A DNA stretch of 64,000 nucleotides from Brachionus manjavacas. Taxonomy: Eukaryota > Rotifera > Eurotatoria > Ploima > Brachionidae. The notes below the pieces were generated by a model. The model was not told the DNA's origin and made no database searches. It saw only the letters and a program-made list of their open reading frames with translations. The first letter of the stretch is position 1. Each line of letters starts with the position of its first letter. This document shows, one piece after another, positions 23,901 through 35,116 of this stretch. Position numbers and translations under genes: made by a program. The stretch is taken from positions 1,302,001-1,366,000 of the forward strand of contig JAHQIY010000009.1 in the NCBI GenBank assembly GCA_019054805.1, given 5' to 3'.

Positions 23901-25984
23901 GTACGAATTTTTTTTTAAATTTATTTTGACAACGCCGTCAGCCCCTTTTCCATAGGTGTATCTTAGAAAAATAAAATAAAGTTTTTGAATTATACAAATA
24001 AAACCAACTTTGCCGCAATTTGTCCCTCCAAAATCGGGTTAGATCTAACCAAATATCTGTTAATGTCGACTTCAAGAGAAATTTTTGGCAACACTTTAAG
24101 AAAAATAAAATCATGTCTTTAAATTATATATTTTATAAATTACCATATTCTTTGACTTCAAAGTTTTTGATGTATTCTTCCGACTAAAAAACGATAATTA
24201 AATAAAAATTCATTCAGACTAGATAAACGGTTTATATTTACTAGATTAAAAGACTACTGAGAAGGATAAAAAAATTTTCACCCACAAAAAATTGTAGTAA
24301 TACTAGACATATTAATAATTAAGAAGATAAAAAAATTAAACATTTAAATAATATTTTATTTAATAGATACTCTATATTTAACTAGAACTTATGAATTATA
24401 TGTTACATTACTAAGGATGTTTTTAAACAAAGAAACATTTTAAAGAAAGTTGTTTTCTTCGATTCAAATTCGAAATTATTTTTTGAAAAAAATACCAAAA
24501 AAATATAATCTTACTTAATTATAAATTAATTAAGCTTATTTCTTTTTAGTTATCAGAATTTACGAAGAACAAAAAAGGTGATGGATGTCATTCTTTATTT
24601 CAATTCATCTATTTTGTTTAAATTTTATATTTAACTAATTTAATTTTATTTTACTGTTTTTCATATTTATTTTTCAACAAGTCTGCATTTTGCACAAAGA
24701 GCTTTAAACTTAGTCAAAAAACAACTCTTTAATTTTGAAAATGACTGAAAGGGAGGTTAATTACCATTCTCCCTGGGGTCCTCCCCTAATTATTATTTTA
24801 AAAAAAATAAAAAAATTTTGATTTTATTTAAGGAAAAATGTATTTGACGCATTTGACGCTTTTAATGCCAAAGCAAAAAAGAAAAAGAAAAAGACGAACT
24901 TTAAAATTAATTTACAATTATTAATTTTCTTTTAATATGATTTCGAAGTTGTTTCCCTACAAGCTTGGTTTTCTTTCTATTCAAATAATCTTTTAATTTA
25001 GTATCAAAAATTCTAAGCCTCAGTTAGTTTAATAATTTTTTCTAATTTTTACATTTGTTAGTAGTTTAATTGTCCAGGTTCCGTAAATAGGCCTATTTGT
25101 CAATTTTAAATACAAATCATCAATCAATCCTTTTAAAAAACAAGTCAATACAAAAGTCAAAGTGACAAGATATAAAATTTGATTTCAATAAAAATTTAGA
25201 TTATTACCTGTTGAAAATTCCAATTCCAAATTTTGCTGTACATAGTTTCCATTAGGGTCCTTAAATTTCTTTTTATTCTTAATTTTTTAACTAGATAGAA
25301 ATTTACAATTATAAACACTGATGCGTTTTTGTCATTAGATGGTTTTAAATGTGAGTCAATCGAAACTAGTCGAATATTCACTTAAAATAATTTAAAAATT
25401 CAAAAAATTTAGCTAATTTTTTTTTTATTTTTGAAACTAACCTCTTTCAGATTCGCGATAAATTGATTTATCAGTGATTATGTAAATACCATTTGTGTTT
25501 TCTTTACAGCGTATGTCCAGATTAGATTTAATGAATTGGACGTCACCATTTTTGTCGATTACTTCAATTGTAAAGTTAAGTTTTGCTTTTCTTAATCTTT
25601 TTGGAATCTTAAATTAAAATTAAGCTATTAAGAAATTTACTTTTTCTACAAATTACTTTCAAATTTATATTCATTAATGAATTAGAATCGATTTGCTCAA
25701 GGATCTCCAACACATTCTCAGAATTAATTGTATCGCTTATTGTTAATCTCAGTTGGTCATTGTCACTTAGCTTTTGGTCCAAAAAGTCAATCAATACTGA
25801 TTGTTGAGCAGTGTCGTCACACAACCATTCGTGAGGAGTCATTATCAACACGGACCTTTAGATTTTATCAATTTATTATAAAATGAAGCTGTTAAAAAAT
25901 AAAAATCTACTCTTGACATTGATGGACTTGGAAATATAAAATTACCAGACAAATGGCCCACCTAAAAATATGGCTTAAAATCAT
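17967..25984 (-). CDS. Alpha-2-macroglobulin / thioester-containing protein (TEP/CD109-like)
   Basis: Eighteen exons join in frame to 1400 codons: 25984-25911, 25855-25657, 25607-25442, 25380-25307, 25259-25208, 25129-25053, 24182-24143, 24093-24009, 23961-23856, 23800-23600, 23563-23366, 23320-23090, 23038-22853, 22725-22444, 22386-22332, 22286-22145, 22070-21974, 19904-17967. All introns are GT-AG. Exon 1 encodes a signal peptide ending near VHQCQ. Family landmarks appear in order: IYIITDKSIY, DPNGNYV, EEYIKNFEV, YTYGK, VVRPGDLV, IRKDFREIWIW, ITSWVVSGF, the thioester GCGEQ (19379-19365, about residue 931), RVIHKDMQGG with the catalytic His that favours ester bonds, and a receptor-binding-type C-terminus (VVVKVYDYYNID). 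A secreted protease inhibitor/opsonin is likely. The C-terminus is short and has no evident GPI signal. Introns 6 and 17 are enlarged by repeats. Confidence 0.95.
20752..21110. repeat. Copy of HET-C gene 5' flank in A2M intron 17
   Basis: About 360 bp matching 11513-11873 closely in the same orientation, from the complement of the HET-C start codon outward. None of the HET-C coding sequence beyond the start is present. Confidence 0.85.
21180..21684. mobile_element. 505-bp TIR element (MITE) in A2M intron 17
   Basis: Near-perfect terminal inverted repeats of about 105 bp (21182-21287 and 21578-21682) begin GTCTATTGCGTTATGTGATC. The direct repeat ACTCATTC flanks it at 21172-21179 and 21685-21692, an 8-bp target duplication. 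The internal sequence is AT-rich and has no gene; TCACCTAA words from the TIR recur inside. Length and lack of coding make it a non-autonomous DNA transposon; 8-bp duplication would suit hAT, P or Merlin-type transposases. Confidence 0.88.
24121..24650. repeat. Inverted duplication arm containing A2M exon 7
   Basis: About 530 bp covering exon 7 of the macroglobulin gene (24143-24182) and the adjacent part of intron 6. Its reverse complement lies at 29863-30392 with very few differences. Confidence 0.9.
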
Positions 25985-26020
25985 GTCTAAATATTTAATA
26001 AAATAAATGGAATATATTCG

Positions 26021-26030
26021 ATTTTTATAA
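26021..26030 (-). promoter_or_regulatory. Possible TATA box of the A2M gene
   Basis: On the minus strand TTATAAAAAT lies about 37-46 nt upstream of the A2M start codon at 25984. In such AT-rich DNA this may be chance. Confidence 0.3.
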
Positions 26031-29000
26031 TCAAAAAGAAGCTATAAATAAACTAGCTGGTTTAAATGAAAATTAATTGAATAAACAATTTAAAAATTTT
26101 AAATTTTATTTATACTAAGAGTGAAAAGTGAAAAAGTATGCTAATGATAAATAAATTTCAAGTGTAATATTTTTTGAATTATCTTTTTAATTTACAATTC
26201 TATTTCAAGGCGTTTGTTTGTTTTGCTGTCAAAATAATGCTTATTAAACATTAACGTAATATTTAAATGCCAAATCTGATTCACTTAAAATTAAAATGAT
26301 ACAAAAAATATTTAAATGAAATTTTTTATTGATTTAAATTAAATTCAAAAGCTTTCTTATAACAAATGTACTTATTTTTTTTATGCATTAAATTTGTAAA
26401 ACAAATAAAATTATGCTCAATTCAAAGAAAATCGTTTGAAGGAAAAAAATAGAAAATATATTATTATTCTCTTTAGATTTAATCTATTCTCTTGTGCTAT
26501 TTAGCAAGATATTTAAGACAAATCAATAAATTTACTTTTTTCAAAAAGGCATATAAATTAAAGATCATTTATTTACGTATTCTTGAGATAAGACATTGAG
26601 TTCATGTGGGCCCTCTTAATTTTTATCTAAAGAGAACATGATACTTCAATAGTTAGATAAATAAAATTACACGATTTATCATTAAATGTCAGTCATTTAC
26701 GTTTAGCCCACACGATCTTTTTAGGAAACAAATGATTAATTTATTTTTTTCACTTTTTTTAAAATTTAAATTTACAAATTCGAAAAAAATAGACTGGTTA
26801 AATTAAACAATATCTCTGAAAAATCGCTAATTTTAATTTTACATTATAGAAATGACAGAATATTTATTAATTTAACATCTAACAACAAAAAAAAGTTTTC
26901 CATAAGAAAACATTTTACTTAAAAAGATTGATTCTCTGATAGACCAGTTCTTAGCCTTTATTTTCTCCATGGTTTTGGCTAGAAAGGAATTAAAAAAAAA
27001 AGAGCTTAGAAACAATCTAGACGTATATTTGAGTCCAATATAAGATCAAATTCAAAATAGATTTTAAAAAAATTTGAAAGAAAAAATAAATTTTATTTTG
27101 ATAATTAATCAATTAAAGCAATCAATGAAAATAAAATAATTAAAATATTAATTCAGTAATTTGTTTATTTATTCAAAAAACACAATTTGAAATGAAAATT
27201 AAAAATTTTAAAATTTTTTAAAATAACAAATCGCAATAAAATTATTTCAAATGTTTAAAAATTAGAAAATTAGAAAAATTAAAAATGTAAAATTTTGACA
27301 ATCTGCGCATTTATTTATATATGATTAGAAATATAACAATAAAATTATTCAAATTTTATTTTAAAAAAATATTAGTATAGTTGAAATTAAAAATATTCTT
27401 TATTTGAATATTCAATCTAATAAACTTTTCTAAATGATTAATTGATGATTGGCATCTATTTCAAATATTTTTAATTGGTTTTTATCTGGCTAATTTAAAG
27501 GAGATTTAATTTTTTTCAATTATTTACAAAAATTATAAAGTGTTTTTTGAATATTTTACCCAATTTTTATCATTTTTATTAATTTTTTCACAGTTGTTTA
27601 AAGTCAGAGTGGCAGAGCAGAGCTATTTTTTTCTAATAAAATACTAATTTTGATTACTACCAGAAAAGTCTAATTCCATCAAAATGCAAATCTTATATAA
27701 ACCAGATAAAAAAGGTATTTTCATAATTTTCATTTTTTTAAACTCTAACCAAGTATTCATGGTAATTGATGTAGTGATTGAAAAGAATGGAGAATGGTAA
27801 AATCAGTAAAAAAATTTATTAAAATAAACTTAATTCAACTTTGAAAAAAAATTCTAGTAAAATCTTCTAGTGAAATTTCATTTTTTTACTTTTTTTTACC
27901 AAATTTTACCTGGTAAAAAAATGAAATTTTACGAAGCTTTACGAAAATTTACGCTAAATTCCATTTTTGAAAATTTTAGTTTATAAGTAAGAAAATTAAA
28001 ATTTTCAAAAAAATCGTCTGAAATTTTGAATTTTTGACTGTTTTTTGGTCGTTTTACATTTTATGGTAATTTTGGTAAATTTACTTTTTTTCCCGTCAAA
28101 TTAAGTAAATTAATGTAATATAACGTAAATTTACGTAAAATCCAAGTGGCGTAGCGCTACTGTAATTTATAAGATAATTTACAAATTAAATGTAATAAAA
28201 AAACTATGATAAAAAGTTGAACATAAAATTTTTTTATGTAAAATTAAATTCACAAATCAATAATCGATTTTTTAAAAATTTTTGAATTTAGAAATCATCA
28301 TTTTATCTAACAAATTTTTATTTTTAAATTAGAAAATTTAGTTAAGCTATCAGAATATAATAACTTAAGATTTTATATAAATCGCTCTCAACTAAACTCC
28401 CCTTTTTGACCACAATACTGATTGTACGGATGTAGAATAAAAAATAGCACAAAATTGATTATATCATAAAAAATTTTTTTTTTAACAAACGCTTTAAATT
28501 TTATTAAAATTATAACTGAATCCTCCTATTTGGAAAAAAATAATATCAGTTAAGGTATTGAACTCTTTTGGCAACATACCTTATATTTTTATCAAAAATA
28601 TAATTCTGTACCATATTCGCTTAATGAGATGATGCTAAGTCGGACCAAAATACATAATTGCCATCCTTATATTTTTTTCTTAATCATTACTAATAACATT
28701 ACTGCTTTAAAGTTAAACGCCTTACAACTTCAGCTTTTGGCAAATTTTGGTTACTTTTTACTAAGTTTTACAAATCTTTTTTGATGATTTGGTACATTTA
28801 AATCATCAAAAATAATTTGTATAATTTGTCGAAAATTCAACATTATGATACAATTTTTATTTATTTTAGAGCAAGGATCAGCCTGATTTTAAATTTTGGA
28901 AAAAATTGGGAAAGGTCTTGTCCACTCTTATAGAAAATTACACCCTTTATATCATACCCTCAGACACCAAACTTCAACAAATATTTAAAATATAAAGCAC

Positions 29001-29862
29001 TGATTTGCTTAGAAGATCTGACGATATGTAAATTAACGTTTTTTAACGTTTAATTAGTAATTTTACCATAAAATACTTAAGATGACGTAAAAAGACTTTT
29101 TTAAAATAGCCATAATTAACATAAAATAACGTTAAATTACGTAAAATAACCGTCTTCAAAAATGTCGAAAATTCTCTAGATTTTGGCTCTTTTTTGGGTT
29201 TTTTCAATACAATATTTGATTTTCCAACTTTTGATTAATTTTTCTACAAAAGATCAAATTTGTAATTTTACATAATTTTATGTAAAGTCAAATTTTTTGA
29301 AGGCAAAAAGTATTTTATTAAATTTTAACCAAAGAACCTTACCGGTTTTCCATTGAAATTGTGCCCCTTTTTTAAGTTACAAAATCTATAAAAAATGGGA
29401 CAAAAATGGGATCATTTAAGAGCTTTTTTTATTCATTTTTGTTTTCTAAATTTTTTTTTAACAAAAAGTCACTTCCATTTTGACCAAATTGGAACAAAAA
29501 ATTTAAAAATCTTTTCAAATCTAACATAACTTTTTTTTCTTGAATATATTTTTCTAAGAAAAATTTTACTTTTTATTTTATCTCATTCTCTTAGAATCTT
29601 ATGAATAAAAACTATTTCCCTTAAGCAATTTTTGTCTCTTTAAATATAGTTTCATTAGCTTTTATTATTTTATGGCTTAAAGATTTTAAGGGAATTGGCT
29701 TTACAATGCACATCAACGCATTAAGCTAAAGGCTTTCTTTTTTTAAAGGATTTGTATGCTAAGTAAACGACACTCATTCATTTGAGATATTCAACAATAC
29801 TTGACTTAAGCCTTTAAAACGTTTTTTTAAACAAATTAAAATAGATATGACAAATTAAAAAT
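26031..29862. other. Long AT-rich non-coding stretch
   Basis: No gene, RNA or element recognised over 3.8 kb. Two blocks (27880-28140, 29030-29160) are dense in TTTAC/GTAAA words such as AACGTAAATTTACGTAAAAT. GGCGTAGCGC at about 28147-28156 is the only GC-rich spot. Confidence 0.6.
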
Positions 29863-30392
29863 TAAATTAAATTAGTTAAATATAAAATTTAAACAAAATA
29901 GATGAATTGAAATAAAGAATGACTTCCATCACCTTTTTTGTTCTTCGTAAATTCTGATAACTAAAAAGAAATAAGCTTAATTAATTTATAAATAAGTAAG
30001 ATTATATTTTTTTGGTATTTTTTTCAAAAAATAATTTCGAATTTGAATCGAAGAAAACAACTTTCTTTAAAATGTTTCTTCGTTTAAAAACATCCTTACT
30101 AATGCAACATATAATTCATAAGTTCTAGTTAAATATAGAGTATCTATTAAATAAAATATTATTTAAATGTTTAATTTTTTTATCTTCTTAATTATTAATA
30201 TGTCTAGTATTACTACAATTTTTTGTGGGTGAAAATTTTTTTATCCTTCTCAGTAGTCTTTTAATCTAGTAAATATAAACCGTTTATCTAGTCTGAATGA
30301 ATTTTTATTTAATTATCGTTTTTTAGTCGGAAGAATACATCAAAAACTTTGAAGTCAAAGAATATGGTAATTTATAAAATATATATTTTAAA
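29863..30392. repeat. Inverted duplication arm with stray A2M exon 7 copy
   Basis: Reverse-complement copy of 24121-24650. It carries a second, isolated copy of A2M exon 7 (about 30330-30370, plus strand) that has no neighbouring exons and so is non-functional. It abuts a deleted LINE-B copy on its right. Confidence 0.9.
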
Positions 30393-30399
30393 AACAATT

Positions 30400-30722
30400 T
30401 TTTGCAACATAATTCACTCCTTATCCAGGAACAATCTAGAAGAAATACAAAGAAGGTTTCGAATCGAGAATAACCAACTCCATTGTGTAATTGCTACCTT
30501 ACTATTTCCTCCTTTTTTCCTGAAACCTGAGCTATGTAAACATTTGCCACATGTAACAATCCATGTCTTCTAAACTTTTATTTTTTTTAGCTTATATACT
30601 ATGTTTTGATTTTTTTTATCTAATTTTATTAACTTTAATTTGATTTTTTATTTTGATTTTGATTTTTTAATTTATTTATTTTGAAGAAGCCATAGCTCGG
30701 TACATAAAACAAAAAAATAAAA
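30400..30722 (+). mobile_element. Internally deleted LINE-B copy
   Basis: The first ~35 bases match LINE-B near 38850 (CACTCCTTATCCAGGA), then the sequence jumps to the LINE-B C-terminus and 3' UTR (match to 39890-40195), leaving out about 1 kb. It ends in an A-rich AATAAA-type tail. Confidence 0.85.
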
Positions 30723-30995
30723 TAAATAATAAAGCTAAGTAAAAAATCAATATGATACTTTATGTGTTATGATATTTGTCTTTGTTTGCTTGGTCAACGC
30801 TTAGCTTTTGGGTGATTTTTTTAACATCGGTCAAAAATGTAGGGATTGTATACTCAAACATTTTTTAAATCGATAACAATTTTTTCATTTTTTAAGTAAC
30901 TTTTAAGGGTTCTCAAAATTTCAATAATTCAAGGTAAAATCAGAAAAGCAAAAAATAGGTACTTGAAAAGGAAATGAGCACCTCCCCATTATCCA
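30723..30995. other. AT-rich spacer
   Basis: No feature recognised. Confidence 0.4.
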
Positions 30996-31283
30996 CTAGG
31001 ATAGAATAGGGTCAATTATTAAATTAGCAAAGCCACGAATAAATAAATCTAAATTGTTTATGTTATAATCCAAAACTTGTCGTTTTATCTTTTCTTCTTT
31101 TTTTTTAGCTTTTAATGTCATTGTCTTTAATAGATTACCAGCAAACAACAACAACAAATCAGACTTCATATTTTTTTGTTCCAATGTGAAAAATTCAACT
31201 ACTTTAGGGACTGCAAAATTATGCCTTATATCTGATTTTATTCGTGAATGCCACGATTCTACGTTATTGTTAGTACGTGGCAA
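30996..31283 (-). mobile_element. MULE-type transposase C-terminal fragment
   Basis: 95 codons starting PRTNNNVESWHSRIKSDIR. The PRTNNxxExWH motif is typical of the C-terminal end of Mutator-like (MULE/FLYWCH) transposases, though host proteins share it. No upstream DDE domain is present. A second copy, on the plus strand with a one-base frameshift, is at 58728-59002. Both copies begin at nearly the same point, so they may be the conserved end of one non-autonomous element. Confidence 0.65.
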
Positions 31284-31309
31284 GTCACTTTTAACGCATT
31301 TTATGACTT

Positions 31310-31510
31310 GAAGGCAAAGAGTAGTGAGTCATCAAAAGCGCGAGTGCCAATCAACTGAGCTGGCATTGCATCAGGAAAAGTTCACCAAAACGAGGAGGCT
31401 GTGGCGATGATGACAACAATGGCTACTGAGATGCGTAAGAAGGAGGAGCGAGCGCAGAATGTCATAGCGTCCATACCAGCGGGTGTCTTCAGAGAAGGGA
31501 AAGAGATGAA
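31310..31510 (+). other. GC-richer patch with open frame of unknown origin
   Basis: About 200 bp with much higher G+C than its surroundings. One frame stays open and reads AVAMMTTMATEMRKKEERAQ followed by NVIASIPAGVFREGKEMK. It looks like a coding fragment, perhaps from a transposon, but I do not recognise it. Confidence 0.4.
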
Positions 31511-31519
31511 ACTAGTTAA

Positions 31520-31672
31520 ATCCTATAAATTATAGACCAATTAGTATAACGATTTGTTTAGGTCAGTTACTGGAACGAATAGTTTATTTAAGATTATACC
31601 ATTTTTTTGAACATTATTCACTCCTTATACAGGAGCAATCTGGATTTTGGAAACACCGGCGAACATGTAGAA
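31520..31672 (+). mobile_element. LINE-B RT fragment
   Basis: Matches LINE-B at 38758-38910 (NYRPISIT through QSGFxKHRR) and breaks off on both sides. It keeps an intact CLGQLLERIV where the two long LINE-B copies share a stop codon. Confidence 0.85.
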
Positions 31673-31724
31673 AAGTACAACTTAAAACTTTTATTTTTAA
31701 TTAATTTTTTAAAAAATATTTTAG

Positions 31725-31800
31725 ATTCGACTCGAGTCGACTTGATTTTTTTTGTCGACTCGACTCGCGTCGACTAAAAAAGAAGCTTAGTCGAGTCAAC
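31725..31800. repeat. Cluster of GACTCGAGTCGAC-like motifs
   Basis: At least four GTCGAC and related ACTCGACTCG words in about 75 bp, partly palindromic, in otherwise CpG-poor DNA. Confidence 0.6.
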
Positions 31801-32644
31801 TGGAGTCGACTTGGGACAAAATATGCCCAACACTACTTCCAAGATATATCTTACAGAAGTCAAAAAGGTAAACTGATAAAAAATAAGAGTCATTAACAAC
31901 TAAAATTTCTGATTATTAAACTAATTTTACTTTAAACTTAATGATTTTGATTTCAAAATGATTTTTTTGATTGTGAAAAAGCCACTTAGACACTGCAAGA
32001 CTATGATTGCTTTGGCCAAAACAAAAATTTTGATGATAATTTGACGAGAAAAATTCAATTTTTTAAATTCGAAAATTAAGCCTAAAAATTGTTGTTCAAG
32101 TCTTCGAAAATTTTCTGAAAATTAAAAATAAGAAAATTTTGAATTTAAATCTTAATCTTTTTTTTAATTAAAATTTTATTTAAAAAAAAATTAAATTCAA
32201 TTAATTTATTCATCATATTTACCGTATTCCTTCGTTCGATTATTACAAACCAAAATTAAAGTCTTTTAATTCAAAACAATTTTTTATTTACGCAATCAAC
32301 CATGTTGCACTTTTTTTAAGATATTTTCATCTGTATTTAAATTTCTCAAAAGACTTTTTGCTTTAACAGACCCAAAATTGTAAGCACAAAATTTCCATAC
32401 AAGTTTATTGCTTCAGGAACAATAATATTTCTTTAAGAAAAACTCATTTTAAAAACGTTTTCGACCAGTTTAAATCAGCCTTATTATAAAACACCAATTT
32501 TTTAAAATTTAGACATTTGAAAACTGACAAATACAGTCTCTAAATTCTTTTCAGAGTGGTCTGTAAAGTCAACTAAAATTCAAAATCAGATATTCTCAAT
32601 TAGGAAGCATTTTATTTAAAAAAAATAATAAATTTAGATCTAGA

Positions 32645-32937
32645 CTAATTTTCATCAATCATTTTGCCATTGCATGGTATTATTTGAGTCCCTTTGAATG
32701 CTTCAGTCAAAGTAGTTGTCGAATGTTGCATATTAATAACCTCATTTTTATACTCTTCTAATATTTTTCTTTTTGATCCAGATCTAGTTCAACCATGTTT
32801 TTATCTTCTTCATAAAAATCGGCATCCAAAGCATCGTTATTGTATTTGATGCAAAAATTTCCATCATTTGGTGCCGCTGTAGTTGAATTTGAAGTTGTCT
32901 CGTTGCTATTCTGTTCTTGAGTTTCTTCTTTATTCAT
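32645..32937 (-). pseudogene. Small acidic protein gene, frameshifted left copy
   Basis: Palindromic counterpart of the intact gene at 44733-45026. It differs by a one-base loss in a T run (five T at 32764-32768 against six A in the partner), which breaks the frame after about 57 codons. Either a real mutation or a sequencing error. Function unknown. Confidence 0.75.
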
Positions 32938-33161
32938 AATGAAATCTCTTTTTTTATAAAAGCAACTGAATTAAATTTAAGATTAGAGTTATATGTAACT
33001 TTTTTCTATTTATGTTTGATATGTTTGAAAATAAGCGGGGAATATTCCCATTATTTTAGCAGCTATAAAACCATTTTATCTATGTTATATTTAAAATTTT
33101 ATCTTTCTTAAGCTATTTAATTATATATAAACTCGAAAAATCTAAAATTTTAAATTTAAAT
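32938..33161. promoter_or_regulatory. Divergent promoter region (left arm)
   Basis: 224 bp between two head-to-head genes. TATATAAAC at about 33123-33131 lies about 30 bp before the start at 33162; on the other side TTATAAAA lies about 15-20 bp before the small gene. A perfect 12-bp palindrome GGGAATATTCCC at 33038-33049 resembles a Rel/NF-kB site. Confidence 0.5.
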
Positions 33162-35116
33162 ATGGGTATTGATTGGATTCCTGGTGTGTCTCAGGTAAAA
33201 TCAACTTTTCAACTGATCACTGGTGATTTTGAGGGTGCAGCTAGAACGCAAGAGAATTTTTTTAGAGAATGCCCGGTTGTTTCGCAAGCAACCTCAGTTG
33301 GACAACTACTTGCTGGGGATTCTAAAGGTGCACTAGAAACACAAAAGCGATGTCTAGGTACAATTAATAATGTTGCCAATGGTGTACCAGTAGTTGGCCA
33401 TTGCAAAGGTAATCGACTAATTATGAACTAGTAAAATATTATTGCTTCAATCTTTAGGCTTGATTCATCATGCTCTAGGAGACGAAAATGGTGGAAATGA
33501 GGCTTTAAACGCAGCAACCCGAAGCGTAGTTGTTCTTGGAAGTGGTGCAGTTGCGGGATTTGCAACAGGAGGCAAAATTTTTTTTAAAAAAATATTTTAT
33601 AGACTTAAAATTTAAATAATATTTTACATTTTGAATCTAAAATAAGATTTTAAATTTTCTCTAAAATTTACAATTAACATGGTGTTCATAGAGTTCATTT
33701 TTTTCAAGGCATTGCTGCTATTCCAACAGGAATTGCCGCAGGAACTGCTTACGATTTAGTTGACACAGCAATTAGTGACAAGCCGAAAGGAACATTGGCA
33801 GCAGTCAAAAACGTAATTGATAACCCAAACGGAGGAAATTTTTTCGATGCAGCTGCTGCTTATGCTTTTGATGGTTTGGCTGGTTACAGTGGTGGACAGA
33901 TCGGCTCAAAGCTTGCTACTCAATCTAAATTAAGCAGTTTGGAATCAATGCGAGCAGCAAAAACTGAACAACTTAACAATGCTATGTTTTCTGAAAATGG
34001 AGCTAATTCTGGCAATATTGTTTCATTAGGAAATGAAATAAATGCTCTTACTAGTCAGATAAATCAGATTCAATATGGCACACCACAGTATTGGTATGAT
34101 CCAAAAATAAAACAGGTAGTTGTAGAGATTCCTAAAAATGGTTCTTATGCGCCATTTGTTCCCGGACAATCAACAAGACAAGAGGAAAGGTATTCTAAAT
34201 AGAAAATTTTTATTTAAAATTTTTATTTTTTTTCAACACAAAGCGACACAACACCTAGGGCAATAGTAAGACTACCAGAAAATGGTCTTGATATGGATAC
34301 ATACTCGGACGTGGTTATGGATCAAATGTCCCAAAATGATCGAAATAATGTAATAAAAAAATATGAAGTTCAAGAAGCTGAATCAGCAAAAGTCACAGAA
34401 AAATATAGAAGCTTTGTTGTAAACAAGACTGTTCAGGATGAGCTAAAAAAGGATAACAACCCGGAAAATTGGAAAAAATTATCCAAAGAAATGGAACAAC
34501 TTTTGCTGCCTTATTGGCTTCATGTGCAATTTCCGTCAACATTCAGATATACAGGTGCTGGACAATTAAACAATTTATACCAAGGCTTTATGCACACTTT
34601 CGTTCGTCATTGGGATCAGTGGCAGGATTACATTCCTGAACTTAGATCACTGATAACCAATGAGCTGCAAAAAATAAAAGACTTGCTTGATGAAATTCTG
34701 AATGCAAGAAATAAAGATGAATCTGGAAATGCAATAAATAAGCTGAATAGAAAACTAGCGAGTTTAAATAGTCAAGTAAAATGTACAGCAATTAACTTAA
34801 TTTTAATAAAAAATTTTCAAATCATTAATATTTTTTTGTTTTAGTGTCATTGTTAAAAGCGCAAATATTGATTTACAAATTTATGCAAAAAAATTTATCT
34901 AAAAATAACTACTTAGGAGAGGGTGTTAATAATAGTGGGCAAGTTCAAGTCTATTTTGAAGTAGGCTCAAAAGTTATGGTCATATGTGTGTCCAAAGAAC
35001 TTTACTCTTCATCTCCAGAGTTCATTAACGATCAACGGCCAGTCCGTGTCATCGTGACTTCTTACTTTATTGATTGGCAAACTTTTAAAAAGTTTTCAGT
35101 TAAAAAATGTTGGTAA
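33162..35116 (+). CDS. Uncharacterised protein with GD-EGA-TQ repeats and VPVVGH motif
   Basis: Five exons fit in frame: 33162-33408, 33458-33571, 33719-34199, 34244-34782, 34845-35116, about 550 codons. Intron 2 starts with GC instead of GT. The last donor is uncertain (34770 is an alternative). The N-terminus has three similar units (GDFEGAARTQENF, GDSKGALETQKRC, GDENGGNEAL) and the motif VPVVGH, followed by a Gly/Ala-rich, possibly membrane-associating part (GSGAVAGFATGG, IPTGIAAGTAYDLVD). Exon 4 is charged and helical. I recall similar N-termini in uncharacterised invertebrate proteins but know no function. No signal peptide. It is divergently paired with the small acidic gene. This left copy is open throughout; the right-arm copy is frameshifted. 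Confidence 0.75.

Noticed and set aside
24890..25020. Minus-strand stretch reading RIFDTKLKDYLNRKKTKLVG in A2M intron 6
   Set aside because: It looks protein-like but is not needed in the spliced A2M frame, has no known match and is too short to call a transposon fragment.
33209..33406. 65-codon frame opposite the VPVVGH gene exon 1 (also at 44262-44459)
   Set aside because: Antisense to a better supported exon; it is kept in both arms only because the arms are nearly identical.
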